A stretch of 64,000 nucleotides of DNA, taken from Gulbenkiania mobilis. Lineage in GTDB: Bacteria; Pseudomonadota; Gammaproteobacteria; Burkholderiales; Chromobacteriaceae. The translations under genes were made by a program, and so were the position numbers. The notes below the pieces were generated by a model. The model did no database searches. It was not told the origin of the DNA and was given only the letters and a program-made list of their open reading frames with translations. Where the stretch lies: contig SMDA01000004.1 of the NCBI GenBank assembly GCA_004346645.1, forward strand, positions 1 to 64,000, written 5' to 3'. Of the stretch, positions 36,255-45,217 are shown one piece after another. Positions within the stretch are counted from its first letter, which is position 1. The number at the start of each line of letters is the position of its first letter.

Positions 36255-37747
36255 GTCCCGCTCTGCTGTTCTTTCTGTTGTTCGTGGTGATGACGCTTTC
36301 CATTACCGCCTGGGCGGCACGCCGCACGCGCTCGGCCGGTGACTTCTACACCGCCGGCGGCCGCGTGCCGGGCTGGCAGAACGGGCTGGCACTGGCCGGT
36401 GACTACCTGTCGGCCGCAGCCTTCCTGGGGGCCGCCGGCATGTATTTCGGCCAAGGTTACGATTCGCTGGTGTATGCAGTGGGTACGCTGGCAGGGTGGC
36501 CACTACTGCTGCTCCTGCTGGCCGAGAAGCTGCGCGCACTGGGCCGTTACACCGTGGCCGACGTGCTGGCCAGCCGCTTCGACGACACCCGCCTGCGTCT
36601 GACGAGCACCGGTAGTGCACTGGCAGTGACGCTGTTCTACCTGATTGTGCAGATGGTGGGGGCGGGTAAGCTGGTGGAACTGCTCTTCGGCCTGCCCTAC
36701 CTGCTGTCGGTGCTGATCGTGGGCGGACTGATGGTGGTGTATGTCAGCATAGGTGGCATGCTGGCCACCACCTGGGTACAGATGATCAAGGCCACGCTGA
36801 TGTTTGCCTGTGCCTTGGGGCTGGGCATGGGGGTACTGGCACAGTTCGACCATTCGCCCGCAGCCCTATTCAAGGCCGCAGCGGCGGCACACCCGGCAGG
36901 CTCGGCCCTTTTCCTGCCCAGCCCGGCACTGTCCGACCCGGTCGAGGTGCTGTCGCTGGGGGTAGGCCTGACCTTGGGTCTGCTTGGGCTACCGCATGTG
37001 CTGATGCGTTTCTTCACGGTGCGCGATGCCCGCGCGGCCCGCCAGTCGGCGGCCTGGGCAACACTTCTGGTCGCGCTGTTCTTTGCGCTCAACATCGTGA
37101 TTGGGTATGGGGCCGTGGCGCTGGTCGGACCGGAGCCGGCCTTTCATGATGCGACGGGCAAGCTGGTGGGAGGGGGCAATATGGCCGCCATCCATCTGGC
37201 GGGGCTCGTCGGAGGAGAGGGCCTCAAGGGATTCGTGTCAGCGGTGGCGTTTGCCACCATCCTGGCGGTGGTCGCCGGGCTGACGATGGCGGGCGCCAGC
37301 GCCGTCAGCCATGACCTGTACGCCGGCTGGCTGCGTCGCGGCCGGGTGGACGAAAAACGCGAACTGGCGGTCTCGCGTGCCGCCACGCTGGGGCTGGGCC
37401 TGATGGCCATCGCCCTGTCCACCCTGTTCCAGAACCAAAACATCGCCTTTCTCATGGGCCTGGCGTTCGCGCTGGCAGCTTCGGCCAACTTCCCCGTACT
37501 GGTACTGACGCTGTTCTGGAAGCGCCTGACCGCACGCGGCGCTCGCTGGGGCGCCCTCTCGGGTATTCTGGCGGCACTGGCAGCCATCCTTACCGGCCCG
37601 GCCGTCTGGACGGGCGTGCTGGCCCTGGGGCCGGCGCCCTTCCCCTATGCCAACCCGGCACTCTGCACTGTACCCTTGGCCTTTGCCGCAGCGTGGCTGG
37701 GCACCCTCACCGACCCGACGGCCAAGCGCGCCTTGGCCCAAAGCTGA
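36251..37747 (+). CDS. Sodium:solute symporter family protein (ActP-like)
   Basis: This is a 498-residue SSS-family transporter with about 13 membrane helices. ActP-like features are the N-terminal SAGDFYTAGGRVPGWQNGLAL, GDYLSAAAFLG near residue 53, TWVQMIKATLMF and GLPHVLMRFFTV. Acetate or another short organic acid is the likely substrate, inferred from family and from the DUF485 partner. Adjacent dehydrogenases suggest uptake of a catabolic substrate. An uptake-like repeat is at 37480. Confidence 0.85.
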   Translation: MSPALLFFLLFVVMTLSITAWAARRTRSAGDFYTAGGRVPGWQNGLALAGDYLSAAAFLGAAGMYFGQGYDSLVYAVGTLAGWPLLLLLLAEKLRALGRYTVADVLASRFDDTRLRLTSTGSALAVTLFYLIVQMVGAGKLVELLFGLPYLLSVLIVGGLMVVYVSIGGMLATTWVQMIKATLMFACALGLGMGVLAQFDHSPAALFKAAAAAHPAGSALFLPSPALSDPVEVLSLGVGLTLGLLGLPHVLMRFFTVRDARAARQSAAWATLLVALFFALNIVIGYGAVALVGPEPAFHDATGKLVGGGNMAAIHLAGLVGGEGLKGFVSAVAFATILAVVAGLTMAGASAVSHDLYAGWLRRGRVDEKRELAVSRAATLGLGLMAIALSTLFQNQNIAFLMGLAFALAASANFPVLVLTLFWKRLTARGARWGALSGILAALAAILTGPAVWTGVLALGPAPFPYANPALCTVPLAFAAAWLGTLTDPTAKRALAQS

Positions 37748-37756
37748 AGGACGACC

Positions 37757-38380
37757 ATGGCTTCGCTCACGCTCTACGGCAACCGCAACTCCGGGCACAG
37801 CTACAAGGTAAGGCTAGCCCTCGTCCTGGCCGACCTGACCCACGACTACATCCACGTGGACCTCTCTCTCCCGCGCGCCCAGCGGCCGGAGGCCTTCCGG
37901 GCCGTCAGCCGCTTCGGTGAAGTGCCGGTGCTGGTGGTGGACGGCGAGCCCCTGTGTCAGTCCAATGCCATCCTGCAGTGGCTGGCCGACAGCTACGGCC
38001 ATCTGGACGGCACTGGCGGTGAGCGCCAGCACATCCGCGAATGGCTGAGCTGGGAAACCAACCGCATCGGCTTCTCGGTGCCCAACCTGCGCTTTTACCG
38101 CCGCTTCGCACCGGCAGAGCCTGCAGTGCTGGCCTGGCTGACCGAACGGGCGCGGGCCGATCTGGACACACTGCAGGCCACGCTGACCGGGTGCGACTGG
38201 CTGGCCGGCAGCCGCGCCACCATCGCCGACGTGTCCGTCAGCGCCTATCTGTGGTGGTTGGCCGAAGCCGGCCTCGACATCCGGCACTGGCCTGCGGTAG
38301 AGGCTTGGCTGGCGCGCCTCGCCGCTCTGCCGGGCTGGGAACACCCGGACACGCTAATGGCCTCCGAAATCCCGGACTGA
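37757..38380 (+). CDS. Glutathione S-transferase family protein
   Basis: The 207 residues have the thioredoxin-like N-terminal domain (MASLTLYGNRNSGHSYKV, then VPVLVVDGEPLCQSNAIL with the glutathione-site Ser) and an all-helical C-terminal domain (GSRATIADVSVSAYLWW). Substrate unknown. It begins 9 bases after the symporter stop and lies 18 bases before the cupin gene, so it is part of the same plus-strand run. Confidence 0.88.
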   Translation: MASLTLYGNRNSGHSYKVRLALVLADLTHDYIHVDLSLPRAQRPEAFRAVSRFGEVPVLVVDGEPLCQSNAILQWLADSYGHLDGTGGERQHIREWLSWETNRIGFSVPNLRFYRRFAPAEPAVLAWLTERARADLDTLQATLTGCDWLAGSRATIADVSVSAYLWWLAEAGLDIRHWPAVEAWLARLAALPGWEHPDTLMASEIPD

Positions 38381-38398
38381 GCCGCCCAAGGATCCCTG

Positions 38399-38911
38399 AT
38401 GAGCCACCACCCCGCCACCCTCCACCGGCAGGACATTCGTCAGGCTGACCACGCCTGCTACCCCGGTAGTACCGAACGACGGTCCCTCGGTTCGCCGCTG
38501 GGTCAGCACTCCGGCTTTGCCCGCCTCGGCATCCATCACGAACTGCTGCCCCCGGGGCGCCGCACCAGCTGGCCACACGCGGAAGAGACAGACGACGAAT
38601 TCGTGCATGTGCTGGAGGGCACGCCGGACGTCTGGCTGAACGGCGTGCTGTACCGGCTGCAACCGGGCGGTTCAGTGGGGTTTCCCGCAGGCCGTGGTCT
38701 GGCCCACACCTTCATCAACAATACCGAGCGCGATGTGCGATTGCTGTGCGTGGGCGACCGCGACCGGGACGACAACCGCATTCATTATCCGCAGCACCCG
38801 GCGCGCAATGCCCTCATCGGCGCGCATCACTGGCACGACTGCCCCTGCACGCCGCAAGGCGGGCACGACGGGCGGCCAAACGTGCAACGGACTGAAAGAA
38901 AGGCGGGCTGA
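38399..38911 (+). CDS. Cupin-domain protein
   Basis: This 170-residue single-cupin protein has motif 1 as HAEETDDEFVHVLEGTPDVWLNG near residues 60-82, with metal-type His and Glu, and motif 2 around FPAGRGLAHTFIN (His102). The C-terminal 40 residues are His-, Pro- and Arg-rich. The activity is unknown; similar proteins lie beside GST and FAD-oxidase genes. Its TGA is one base from the next ATG. Confidence 0.82.
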   Translation: MSHHPATLHRQDIRQADHACYPGSTERRSLGSPLGQHSGFARLGIHHELLPPGRRTSWPHAEETDDEFVHVLEGTPDVWLNGVLYRLQPGGSVGFPAGRGLAHTFINNTERDVRLLCVGDRDRDDNRIHYPQHPARNALIGAHHWHDCPCTPQGGHDGRPNVQRTERKAG

Positions 38912-38912
38912 A

Positions 38913-40301
38913 ATGGAACAGCTGCTGCATGAGCTTGCGGCCTTGATCGGCCCCACCCACCTGCTGACCGACCCTGCCGACACCGAGCCGCATGCGGTGG
39001 ACTGGCGCGGTCGCTACCATGGCCGTCCGCTGGCGGTGGCGCTGCCGGGCAGCACCGCCGAGGTGGCAGCGCTGGTGGCGCTGTGCAGGGACAGAGGAGT
39101 CGCCATCGTTCCTCAGGGCGGCAACACTTCCACCTGTGGTGGCGCAACGCCCGATGGCTCCGGCCGACAGTTAGTGGTCAACCTTCGCCGGCTGCGCGCC
39201 GTGCGGCGGCTGGACCCGGACAATAACAGCCTGACCGTGGAAGCCGGCCTCACGCTGGCGGAAGTGCAGGCCCTGGCCGAAGGCGCGGGCCGGCTGTTTC
39301 CGTTATCGCTGGCCAGTGAGGGCAGCTGTCAGATCGGGGGCAACCTCTCGACCAACGCCGGTGGACTGGCGGTGCTGCGCTACGGCACGATGCGCGATCT
39401 GACGCTGGGCCTGGAAGTGGTCTTGCCCGATGGACAGGTACTGAATGCATTGCGGGGGCTGCGCAAGGACACCAGCGGGCTGGACGTCAAGCAGCTCTTC
39501 ATCGGTGCTGAAGGACAGCTCGGCCTGATCACCGCCGCAACCCTGAAGCTCTTTCCGCTGCCGACGGCGCGCGCGACCGCCTGGGTAGGCGTGGACAGCG
39601 CCCGAACCGCGATTGCCTGGCTGGCGGCGTTGCAGGCCGCCTTTGGCGACCGGCTCACCACCTTCGAACTGATCTCGGAGGTCTGCCAGAAGCTGCTGGA
39701 CCACCACCATCCGGGGCAGCTGCCTTTCGTCGCCCCTTGGGCACTGCTGATCGAACTCTCCGACAGCGGAGAAACTGCCGCGCTCGAAGAGCGGCTGGTG
39801 AACTGGCTCTCCGAACAAGCGATGGTGGACGGCGTAATGGCCCAGTCCGAGAGCGAGCGGCAACGTCTGTGGCAACTGCGCGAAGCCCTGTCAGAAACAC
39901 AGAAGCGCGACGGCCCCAGCATCAAACACGATATCGGCGTGCCCACCTCGATGATTCCCGCGTTTCTCGAGCAGTGCGGCCAAGCGCTAAAGACAGCCTT
40001 TCCCGGGGTACGCATCGTCGCCTTCGGCCATGCGGGCGACGGCAATCTGCACTACAACGTCAGCCGCACCCGGCCCGACCCTGCTGCCCTGTTCGATGAC
40101 GAGCCGGCGGTCAACGCCATCGTCTATGAATGGGTCGACCGCTTCGGCGGCACGCTCGCGGCCGAGCATGGCGTAGGCCAGCTCAAGACGCCTTGGCTGG
40201 AGCGTTACAAAGACCCGGCGGCACTGGCGCTGATGCGCGGCATCAAGCAGTTGCTGGACCCGCGCGGCCTGATGAACCCGGGCAAGTGGCTGGCCCCCTG
40301 A
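38913..40301 (+). CDS. FAD-linked 2-hydroxyacid dehydrogenase (D-2-hydroxyglutarate dehydrogenase-like)
   Basis: The 462-residue protein has a FAD-binding type 4 domain (PQGGNTSTCGG near 69-79, IGGNLSTNAGG near 145-155) and the C-terminal oxidase domain with GHAGDGNLHYNV and EHGVGQLK. The pattern matches D-2-hydroxyglutarate, D-lactate and GlcD-type flavoenzymes; the exact hydroxyacid is not decided. AGGCGG precedes the ATG. It is the last gene of the 34.6-40.3 kb run and ends at a strong terminator. Confidence 0.88.
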   Translation: MEQLLHELAALIGPTHLLTDPADTEPHAVDWRGRYHGRPLAVALPGSTAEVAALVALCRDRGVAIVPQGGNTSTCGGATPDGSGRQLVVNLRRLRAVRRLDPDNNSLTVEAGLTLAEVQALAEGAGRLFPLSLASEGSCQIGGNLSTNAGGLAVLRYGTMRDLTLGLEVVLPDGQVLNALRGLRKDTSGLDVKQLFIGAEGQLGLITAATLKLFPLPTARATAWVGVDSARTAIAWLAALQAAFGDRLTTFELISEVCQKLLDHHHPGQLPFVAPWALLIELSDSGETAALEERLVNWLSEQAMVDGVMAQSESERQRLWQLREALSETQKRDGPSIKHDIGVPTSMIPAFLEQCGQALKTAFPGVRIVAFGHAGDGNLHYNVSRTRPDPAALFDDEPAVNAIVYEWVDRFGGTLAAEHGVGQLKTPWLERYKDPAALALMRGIKQLLDPRGLMNPGKWLAP

Positions 40302-40311
40302 GCCCCAACAG

Positions 40312-40337
40312 AAAAGCGCACCGTATGGTGCGCTTTT
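40312..40337. terminator. Bidirectional terminator
   Basis: AAAAGCGCACC and GGTGCGCTTTT form an 11-bp stem around GTAT, followed by T5 on the plus strand. It lies between the convergent FAD dehydrogenase and chemoreceptor genes. Confidence 0.88.
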
Positions 40338-40357
40338 TCGCAGGCAGGGCGGAGGTC

Positions 40358-40367
40358 TTCGGCCAAC
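40358..40367 (-). repeat. Intergenic copy of GTTGGCCGAA
   Basis: The 10-mer core occurs on the minus strand just after the bidirectional terminator and 15 bases past the chemoreceptor stop. It is one of three non-coding members of the uptake-like family. Confidence 0.75.
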
Positions 40368-40382
40368 CCCTGCCAGACCACT

Positions 40383-42260
40383 CTAGAGCTTGAACCGCGA
40401 AAAGGCGGTATCCATATTGCCCGCCGAGCCCGATAGCTGCTGCAGCGTACTGCTGACGGTGTGCAGCGCCTCGTCGTTTTCGATCACGCGGTTGTTGATC
40501 GCCTCGGTACTCTGGGCAATCAGCGTGGTGGCATTGTGCTGCTCGGTGGTGGAGTGGGCGATCTCGTGCATCTTGTCCACCACGGCCTGCATCGAAGCGC
40601 GGATGCGACCGATGTTCTCCACCGCGCTGCGCGTCAATTCCACGCCCTGATCCACCGCTCCCACCGTCTGGTTGACGTCGCCCACCGCACGCGATGTCTC
40701 GTCCCGGATGGCGTTGACCATGCCGGAAATCTCCAGCGTGGCCTGTGCCGTACGTTCGGCCAGCTTGCGCACCTCGTCGGCCACCACCGCAAAGCCGCGG
40801 CCCTGCTCGCCGGCGCGCGCGGCCTCGATGGCGGCATTGAGTGCCAGCAGGTTGGTCTGGTCCGCAATGTCTCGGATCACGTTGGTGATGCCCGAAATCT
40901 CCTGGGAGCGCTTATCCAGCACGCCGAGCATGCTCTCCAGGCCCCGTACTGCGCCCACAGTGCTTTCCATGCCTTCGGCCAAGCGCTGCATATTGCTGGC
41001 GCTCGATTCCAGCTCGCGTCCGGTGTCCTGCACCAGTTGGTCTGCCTCGCGCGAATTGTCGGCAATGTGTGAGATGCTGACGGTAATTTCCTCCAGCGTG
41101 GCGGCATTGGAAGAGGACACGTCCGCCATCTGGCGCGAACTGTCCGCCACCTGTCCCACCAGGCTGCTGGCCGACTGCACACCACGGATCACTCCGCCCG
41201 CCTCATCGCGCAAACCGCGGAACAGCGTGTTGAGCTGTGCCACGAACTGGTTGAATGCCCGGGCGGTGTCGGCGATCTCGTCCTGCCCGCGCGCCTCCAG
41301 CTGCCGCGTCAGGTCGCCCGCGCCCCGGGCGATGTCCTCCATCGCGCTCTTGAGCACAACCAGCCCCTTGAGCATGCGTCCGATGATCGCGCCGGCAAAC
41401 GGCACCATCAGCGCGAACACCAGCAGCGACAGCCCCACCAGGGTGTAGAGCAGTGTCCGCAGCGGCGCCATGATCTCGTCCTTGTCGGCCACCAGACCCA
41501 CGTACCAGTCGCTGCCGGCAATCGGCTTGAGCGACAGCAGCATCGGCGTGCCATTGAACTCCATGTCCGCCAGCGTGTTGTCCTGGGCCAGCGCTGCAAT
41601 GCGCTCCGCAGTCAGCGCCGGGGCGACCGACGAGACCGGCTTGAGCGTGAGCTTGGCGTCGGGGTGGGCGATCAGGCGACCGCTGCGATTAACCAGGAAG
41701 GCATAGCCGCTGCCGCGGACCTTCAGCGACAGCACATTGCGAACCAGTTCGTCCACGAACACGTCCCCGGCCGCCACCCCAGCTGTGGCCCCTGCGGCGG
41801 TGAACGGCACGGCGACCGTCACCGTCAGGCGCTTCGAGGCCTCGTCGACATAGGGCTCGGTTACGATGGCCTTGCCGGCACCAATGGCCGCCTTGTACCA
41901 GTCGCGCTCGGTAATGCGGTAGTCGGCCGGGGCCTGCCAGTCATCCGAAAACAGCGAACGGTTGTCGGCATAGCCGATGTAGTTGACGAAGAAGCGGCCG
42001 GCGCGCGCACCCTGCTTGAGGAAGCGGATCGCATCCGGCTGCAGGGCCGTTTCGGCCTGCGCGCTGATCTGCTGCTTCTTCTCATCCATCCAGGTACGCA
42101 CCACGGCCGCCTGACCTTCCAGTGCGGAGCCGAATTCGTACTTCAGATCCAGAAGGATCTGCTGGCGCATCTGGGTGAAGGTCAACACCACCAGCACCAG
42201 ACCGAAGAGCGCCATCATCAGCACATTGAAGGCAATCAGTCGGCTTCGTAACGATTTCAT
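40383..42260 (-). CDS. Methyl-accepting chemotaxis protein, dCache sensor
   Basis: This is a 625-residue chemoreceptor. Domain order: membrane helix about 10-30, periplasmic double-Cache domain about 35-275, helix about 278-300, HAMP, then a signalling domain with [23 protein letters not shown]. The sensor carries [12 protein letters not shown] and [11 protein letters not shown], close to the R-x-WY...Y-x-D amino-acid-binding motif of dCache_1AA receptors, so an amino acid ligand is inferred. The start at 42260 has AAGGGGG upstream; a start 13 codons earlier is rejected. Confidence 0.92.
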   Translation of the reverse strand: MKSLRSRLIAFNVLMMALFGLVLVVLTFTQMRQQILLDLKYEFGSALEGQAAVVRTWMDEKKQQISAQAETALQPDAIRFLKQGARAGRFFVNYIGYADNRSLFSDDWQAPADYRITERDWYKAAIGAGKAIVTEPYVDEASKRLTVTVAVPFTAAGATAGVAAGDVFVDELVRNVLSLKVRGSGYAFLVNRSGRLIAHPDAKLTLKPVSSVAPALTAERIAALAQDNTLADMEFNGTPMLLSLKPIAGSDWYVGLVADKDEIMAPLRTLLYTLVGLSLLVFALMVPFAGAIIGRMLKGLVVLKSAMEDIARGAGDLTRQLEARGQDEIADTARAFNQFVAQLNTLFRGLRDEAGGVIRGVQSASSLVGQVADSSRQMADVSSSNAATLEEITVSISHIADNSREADQLVQDTGRELESSASNMQRLAEGMESTVGAVRGLESMLGVLDKRSQEISGITNVIRDIADQTNLLALNAAIEAARAGEQGRGFAVVADEVRKLAERTAQATLEISGMVNAIRDETSRAVGDVNQTVGAVDQGVELTRSAVENIGRIRASMQAVVDKMHEIAHSTTEQHNATTLIAQSTEAINNRVIENDEALHTVSSTLQQLSGSAGNMDTAFSRFKL

Positions 42261-42469
42261 GCATCCCCCTTGAAAATACAGCGACATGACACACGGCATT
42301 TGATGCCGAATGCTAACACCTCACCTTGATTTGAGGCAGAGTGCGTTACCTTCGGGTGAAAAAAGCACACCTCGACAGGCCCGACCGTCGTTTTCCTGTT
42401 CCCGGACCAGCCCCTCACCGCCCCCCCTGCCTGGCGCACGTCCCGCGAGGTTAACCACCTCTGGGCGGC

Positions 42470-42504
42470 GCTTCGGCCACGGTACGGCCAAGGTTGGCCG
42501 AAGC
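42470..42504. repeat. Inverted pair of uptake-like elements forming a hairpin
   Basis: GCTTCGGCCA (42470-42479) and TGGCCGAAGC (42495-42504) are perfect inverted arms around 15 bases. The right arm is part of an exact AGGTTGGCCGAA (42491-42502) and the left a partial copy. Inverted uptake-sequence pairs serve as terminators in Neisseria; no T-run follows here. Confidence 0.6.
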
Positions 42505-42719
42505 GGTGCCCGCCCCGCCTCCCGAATAGCCCAGCACATGCGCAGACATCCGGGCGCACCACCGACAACGGTGGCCGTTGGGTGTTTGCATTGCCTGAAG
42601 GTTAAGAGGCGGCAGAGTGAGACGGCCTCAGGCTGTCAGCCACGTGGCCGGGATGCCCCCTTCTGGCCTCTCGGGCGGGGCCAGGAAACCGGGCCGAGCC
42701 CCTGGCTGGCGAGCAGGCA

Positions 42720-42751
42720 AAAAAAATCCCCGGGCGGGTAACCGCCAGGGG
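42720..42751 (-). terminator. Strong intrinsic terminator (T8)
   Basis: The minus strand forms CCCC-GGCGG/CCGCC-GGGG with one internal mismatch and a 4-base loop, followed by T8 (A8 at 42719-42726 on the plus strand). It ends either the candidate RNA or the acyl-CoA ligase transcript. Confidence 0.8.
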
Positions 42752-42838
42752 CCAACACGAGGAAGAAACACCTCGCCGGTTGACCGGCTTGATGCTTCGA
42801 GGGGCTAACACCACAAAAACCTTTCGGTTTTCAGTGCG
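42720..42838 (-). ncRNA. Candidate small RNA ending in a strong terminator
   Basis: Read on the minus strand there is a promoter-like TTGGAC (42869-42874), 18 bases, TAAATT (42845-42850). A hairpin with a GAAA tetraloop follows (AAAACC/GGTTTT at 42816-42831), then a second hairpin (arms 42771-42775 and 42798-42802), then a terminator stem (42728-42751) running into T8. GTGTT-A/G-GCCCCT occurs twice in the RNA. It could instead be the 3' end of the ligase transcript. No Rfam family was recognised. Confidence 0.35.
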
Positions 42839-42937
42839 CTGCACAATTTAGCGCAAAAGCTCTATTCTGTCCAATTTATCTACAAACGTGCGCTTGTTCG
42901 GCCTCCCGCAGGGGGCTTACCGCCTCTGTTTCGGGGC

Positions 42938-44569
42938 TCACTCCGGCCAGCGGAAGTCGCGAAACTGCTCGCGCAGCTTCATCTTCTGCAGCTTGCCGGT
43001 GGCGGTATGCGGCAGTTCTTCCACAAATACCACCTCATCCGGCGTCCACCACTTGGCGATCTTGCCTTCGTAGAAACCGATCAGCTCGTCGCGGGTGGCC
43101 GAAGCGCCCGGCTTGAGCACTACTACCATCAGTGGCCGCTCGTCCCACTTGGGATGGGTGATGCCGATGGCGGCGGCCTCGGCGACCGCCGGGTGGCCCA
43201 CCAGGATGTTTTCCAGCTCGATCGAGCTGATCCACTCGCCGCCGGACTTGATTACATCCTTGGTGCGGTCGGTGATCTTCATGTAGCCATCCGGATCAAT
43301 GGTGACCACGTCCCCGGTGTTGAACCAGCCGTCCTCGGTATGGCTGGCATCCAGGTCGCGGCGGAAGTACTGGCTGAGCACCCAGGGCCCCTTCACCTGC
43401 AGGTTGCCGAAGGCCACGCCGTCGTGCGGCAGCGGCTCGCCGGCATCATCAACGATGCGAATCTGCACACCATAGATGGGGCGGCCCTGCTTGGTCTGCA
43501 GGCTGCGCAGTACCGCCGTGGCGCTGTCGCGGTGCTTGAACTTGGGGGTGCTGGTGGTGCCGCAGGGAGAAAGCTCGGTCATGCCCCATAGCTGGCGTAG
43601 TTCGGCACCGTGTTCGGCCAGCTGGTCGATCATGCTTTCCGGTGCCGCGGAGCCCCCAACGATGACGCGCTTGAGGCTGTGGATGCGCAGGCGGTTCTTC
43701 TCGCAGTGCTGCAGCAGCATCATCCACACCGTGGGCACGCCCGCGGTCATCGTCACCCCCTCGCTTTCGATCAGTTCGTAGAGGCTGATGGCATCCATCT
43801 TCGGCCCGGGCAGCACCAGTTTGGCCCCATTCATGGTGCAGCTGTAGGGCAGGCCCCAGGCATTGACGTGAAACATCGGCACAACCGGCATCACACAGCT
43901 TTCGGCGGAAATGTCGAGGCTGTCCGGCAGTGAGCTGGCAAAGGCATGCAGCACGGTGGAGCGATGCGAGTAGAGCACCCCCTTGGGGTTACCGGTGGTA
44001 CCCGAGGTGTAACAGAGACTGGAGGCCGTCTCCTCGTCGAACTCGGGCCAGGCGTAGCGGTCGCTGTGGCTGTTGACGAGGTCTTCGTAGCACAGCAGGT
44101 CGGGAATGGCGGTATGGGCCGGCATGTGGGCCCGGTCGGTCAGCAGCACGAAATGGCGCACGCTCTTGAGGTGGGCGGCCAACTGCTCGACGACGGGCAG
44201 GAAGGTCAGGTCAAAGAGCAGAACGGTGTCTTCGGCATGCTCAATGATGTAGGCGATCTGCTCGGCAAACAGGCGCGGATTGACGGTGTGACACACCGCG
44301 CCCATGCCCGACACTGCGTAGTAGATCTCGTAGTGACGATAGCCGTTCCAGGCCAGGGTGCCGACGCGGTCACCCGGACGCACCCCGAGGGAGATCAGGC
44401 CGTTGGCAAGCTGACGGGCACGCTTGGCCGCGTCCCGGTAGGTGTAGCGATGAATCGGCCCCTCCACAGTGCGCGACACGATCTCGGTGTCACCGTGGTA
44501 GGTCTCGGCATGCGTGAGCAGGGCCGAGATCAGCAGGGGTTGGGTCATCATCTGTCCGCGTAGCATCAT
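42938..44569 (-). CDS. Fatty-acyl-CoA ligase (long-chain AMP-binding family)
   Basis: Members activate fatty or acyl acids to CoA thioesters through an acyl-adenylate. From the ATG at 44569 it has 543 residues, with GGGGA 8 bases upstream. The P-loop [18 protein letters not shown] is near 183-200. LWGMTELSP and [22 protein letters not shown] are the A4 and A5-type motifs, and the catalytic Lys is in ATGKLQK near the C-terminus. It resembles medium/long-chain ligases and DmdB-type 3-methylmercaptopropionyl-CoA ligases; substrate not decided. Confidence 0.9.
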   Translation of the reverse strand: MMLRGQMMTQPLLISALLTHAETYHGDTEIVSRTVEGPIHRYTYRDAAKRARQLANGLISLGVRPGDRVGTLAWNGYRHYEIYYAVSGMGAVCHTVNPRLFAEQIAYIIEHAEDTVLLFDLTFLPVVEQLAAHLKSVRHFVLLTDRAHMPAHTAIPDLLCYEDLVNSHSDRYAWPEFDEETASSLCYTSGTTGNPKGVLYSHRSTVLHAFASSLPDSLDISAESCVMPVVPMFHVNAWGLPYSCTMNGAKLVLPGPKMDAISLYELIESEGVTMTAGVPTVWMMLLQHCEKNRLRIHSLKRVIVGGSAAPESMIDQLAEHGAELRQLWGMTELSPCGTTSTPKFKHRDSATAVLRSLQTKQGRPIYGVQIRIVDDAGEPLPHDGVAFGNLQVKGPWVLSQYFRRDLDASHTEDGWFNTGDVVTIDPDGYMKITDRTKDVIKSGGEWISSIELENILVGHPAVAEAAAIGITHPKWDERPLMVVVLKPGASATRDELIGFYEGKIAKWWTPDEVVFVEELPHTATGKLQKMKLREQFRDFRWPE

Positions 44570-44689
44570 CGTTGTTTTCCCCTCTATGTTGGTTGCGGCG
44601 GTGGCAGCCTCCAAGCGTAGGAAAACTGGAGCATAAGCTCCAATCAATTTTATTGATGCAATGCGGCAAGTTTTGCTGATGGCATAAGG

Positions 44690-45217
44690 CTATTCGCGCA
44701 CGGGGCGCTTGGCGAGCATGCGCTGCAGGGTGCGCCGGTGCATGTTGAGTGCGCGCGCGGTGGCCGAGATATTGCCGCCGTGCTCGGCCAGCACCCGCTG
44801 CAGATGCTCCCAGGTGATCCGCCGTAGCGACATCGGCTGCGGGTTGACTGGCAGTGCAGGGTTGGCCGAAACCTGGCCGAAGGCCGCCATCAGCTCGTCG
44901 ACGGTCGCTGGCTTGGCCAGATACTGCACCGCCCCCAGTTTGACTGCCTCCACTGCGGTGGCAATGCTGGCGTAGCCCGTCAGCACCACAATGGCTGCGT
45001 CTGGGAAGCGGGCGCGCAGAGCGGGGAGCAGGCGCAGGCCGCTTTCGCCCTCCAGATTGAGGTCGAGCACGATGCGGACCGGCAACATGGGTGCCTCGGC
45101 CAGGGCCTGGGCTGCATCGTGCGCTACCGTTACTGTGTGGCCCCGCCGGCCAAGGGCACGCGCCAGAACGGCACAGAAGGCCGCATCGTCATCCACGATC
45201 AGGTAGTGTTCGGTCAT
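44690..45217 (-). CDS. regA: RegA/PrrA/ActR-family response regulator
   Basis: The 175 residues have a receiver domain (phosphoacceptor Asp in RIVLDLNLEGESG near residue 52, YLAKPA) and a C-terminal Fis-type helix-turn-helix (GNISATARALNMHRRTLQRML). Length and HTH match the global redox regulators RegA, PrrA and ActR. It follows regB with an ATGA overlap (45214-45217). Redox control of anaerobic genes such as those nearby is a plausible but unshown role. Confidence 0.9.
   Translation of the reverse strand: MTEHYLIVDDDAAFCAVLARALGRRGHTVTVAHDAAQALAEAPMLPVRIVLDLNLEGESGLRLLPALRARFPDAAIVVLTGYASIATAVEAVKLGAVQYLAKPATVDELMAAFGQVSANPALPVNPQPMSLRRITWEHLQRVLAEHGGNISATARALNMHRRTLQRMLAKRPVRE

Larger units (their letters stand above)
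42261..42937. other. 677-base intergenic region between chemoreceptor and acyl-CoA ligase
   Basis: No convincing protein gene is visible. The left part is GC-rich with the inverted uptake-like hairpin (42470-42504). The centre holds a minus-strand hairpin cluster ending in a strong terminator (42720-42838), and the right part has an A/T-richer promoter-like segment (42845-42874). Confidence 0.6.

Noticed and set aside
42720-42838. Riboswitch (e.g. cyclic-di-GMP type) before the chemoreceptor
   Set aside because: The conserved core bases of known classes were not found, and the hairpins point away from the chemoreceptor start.
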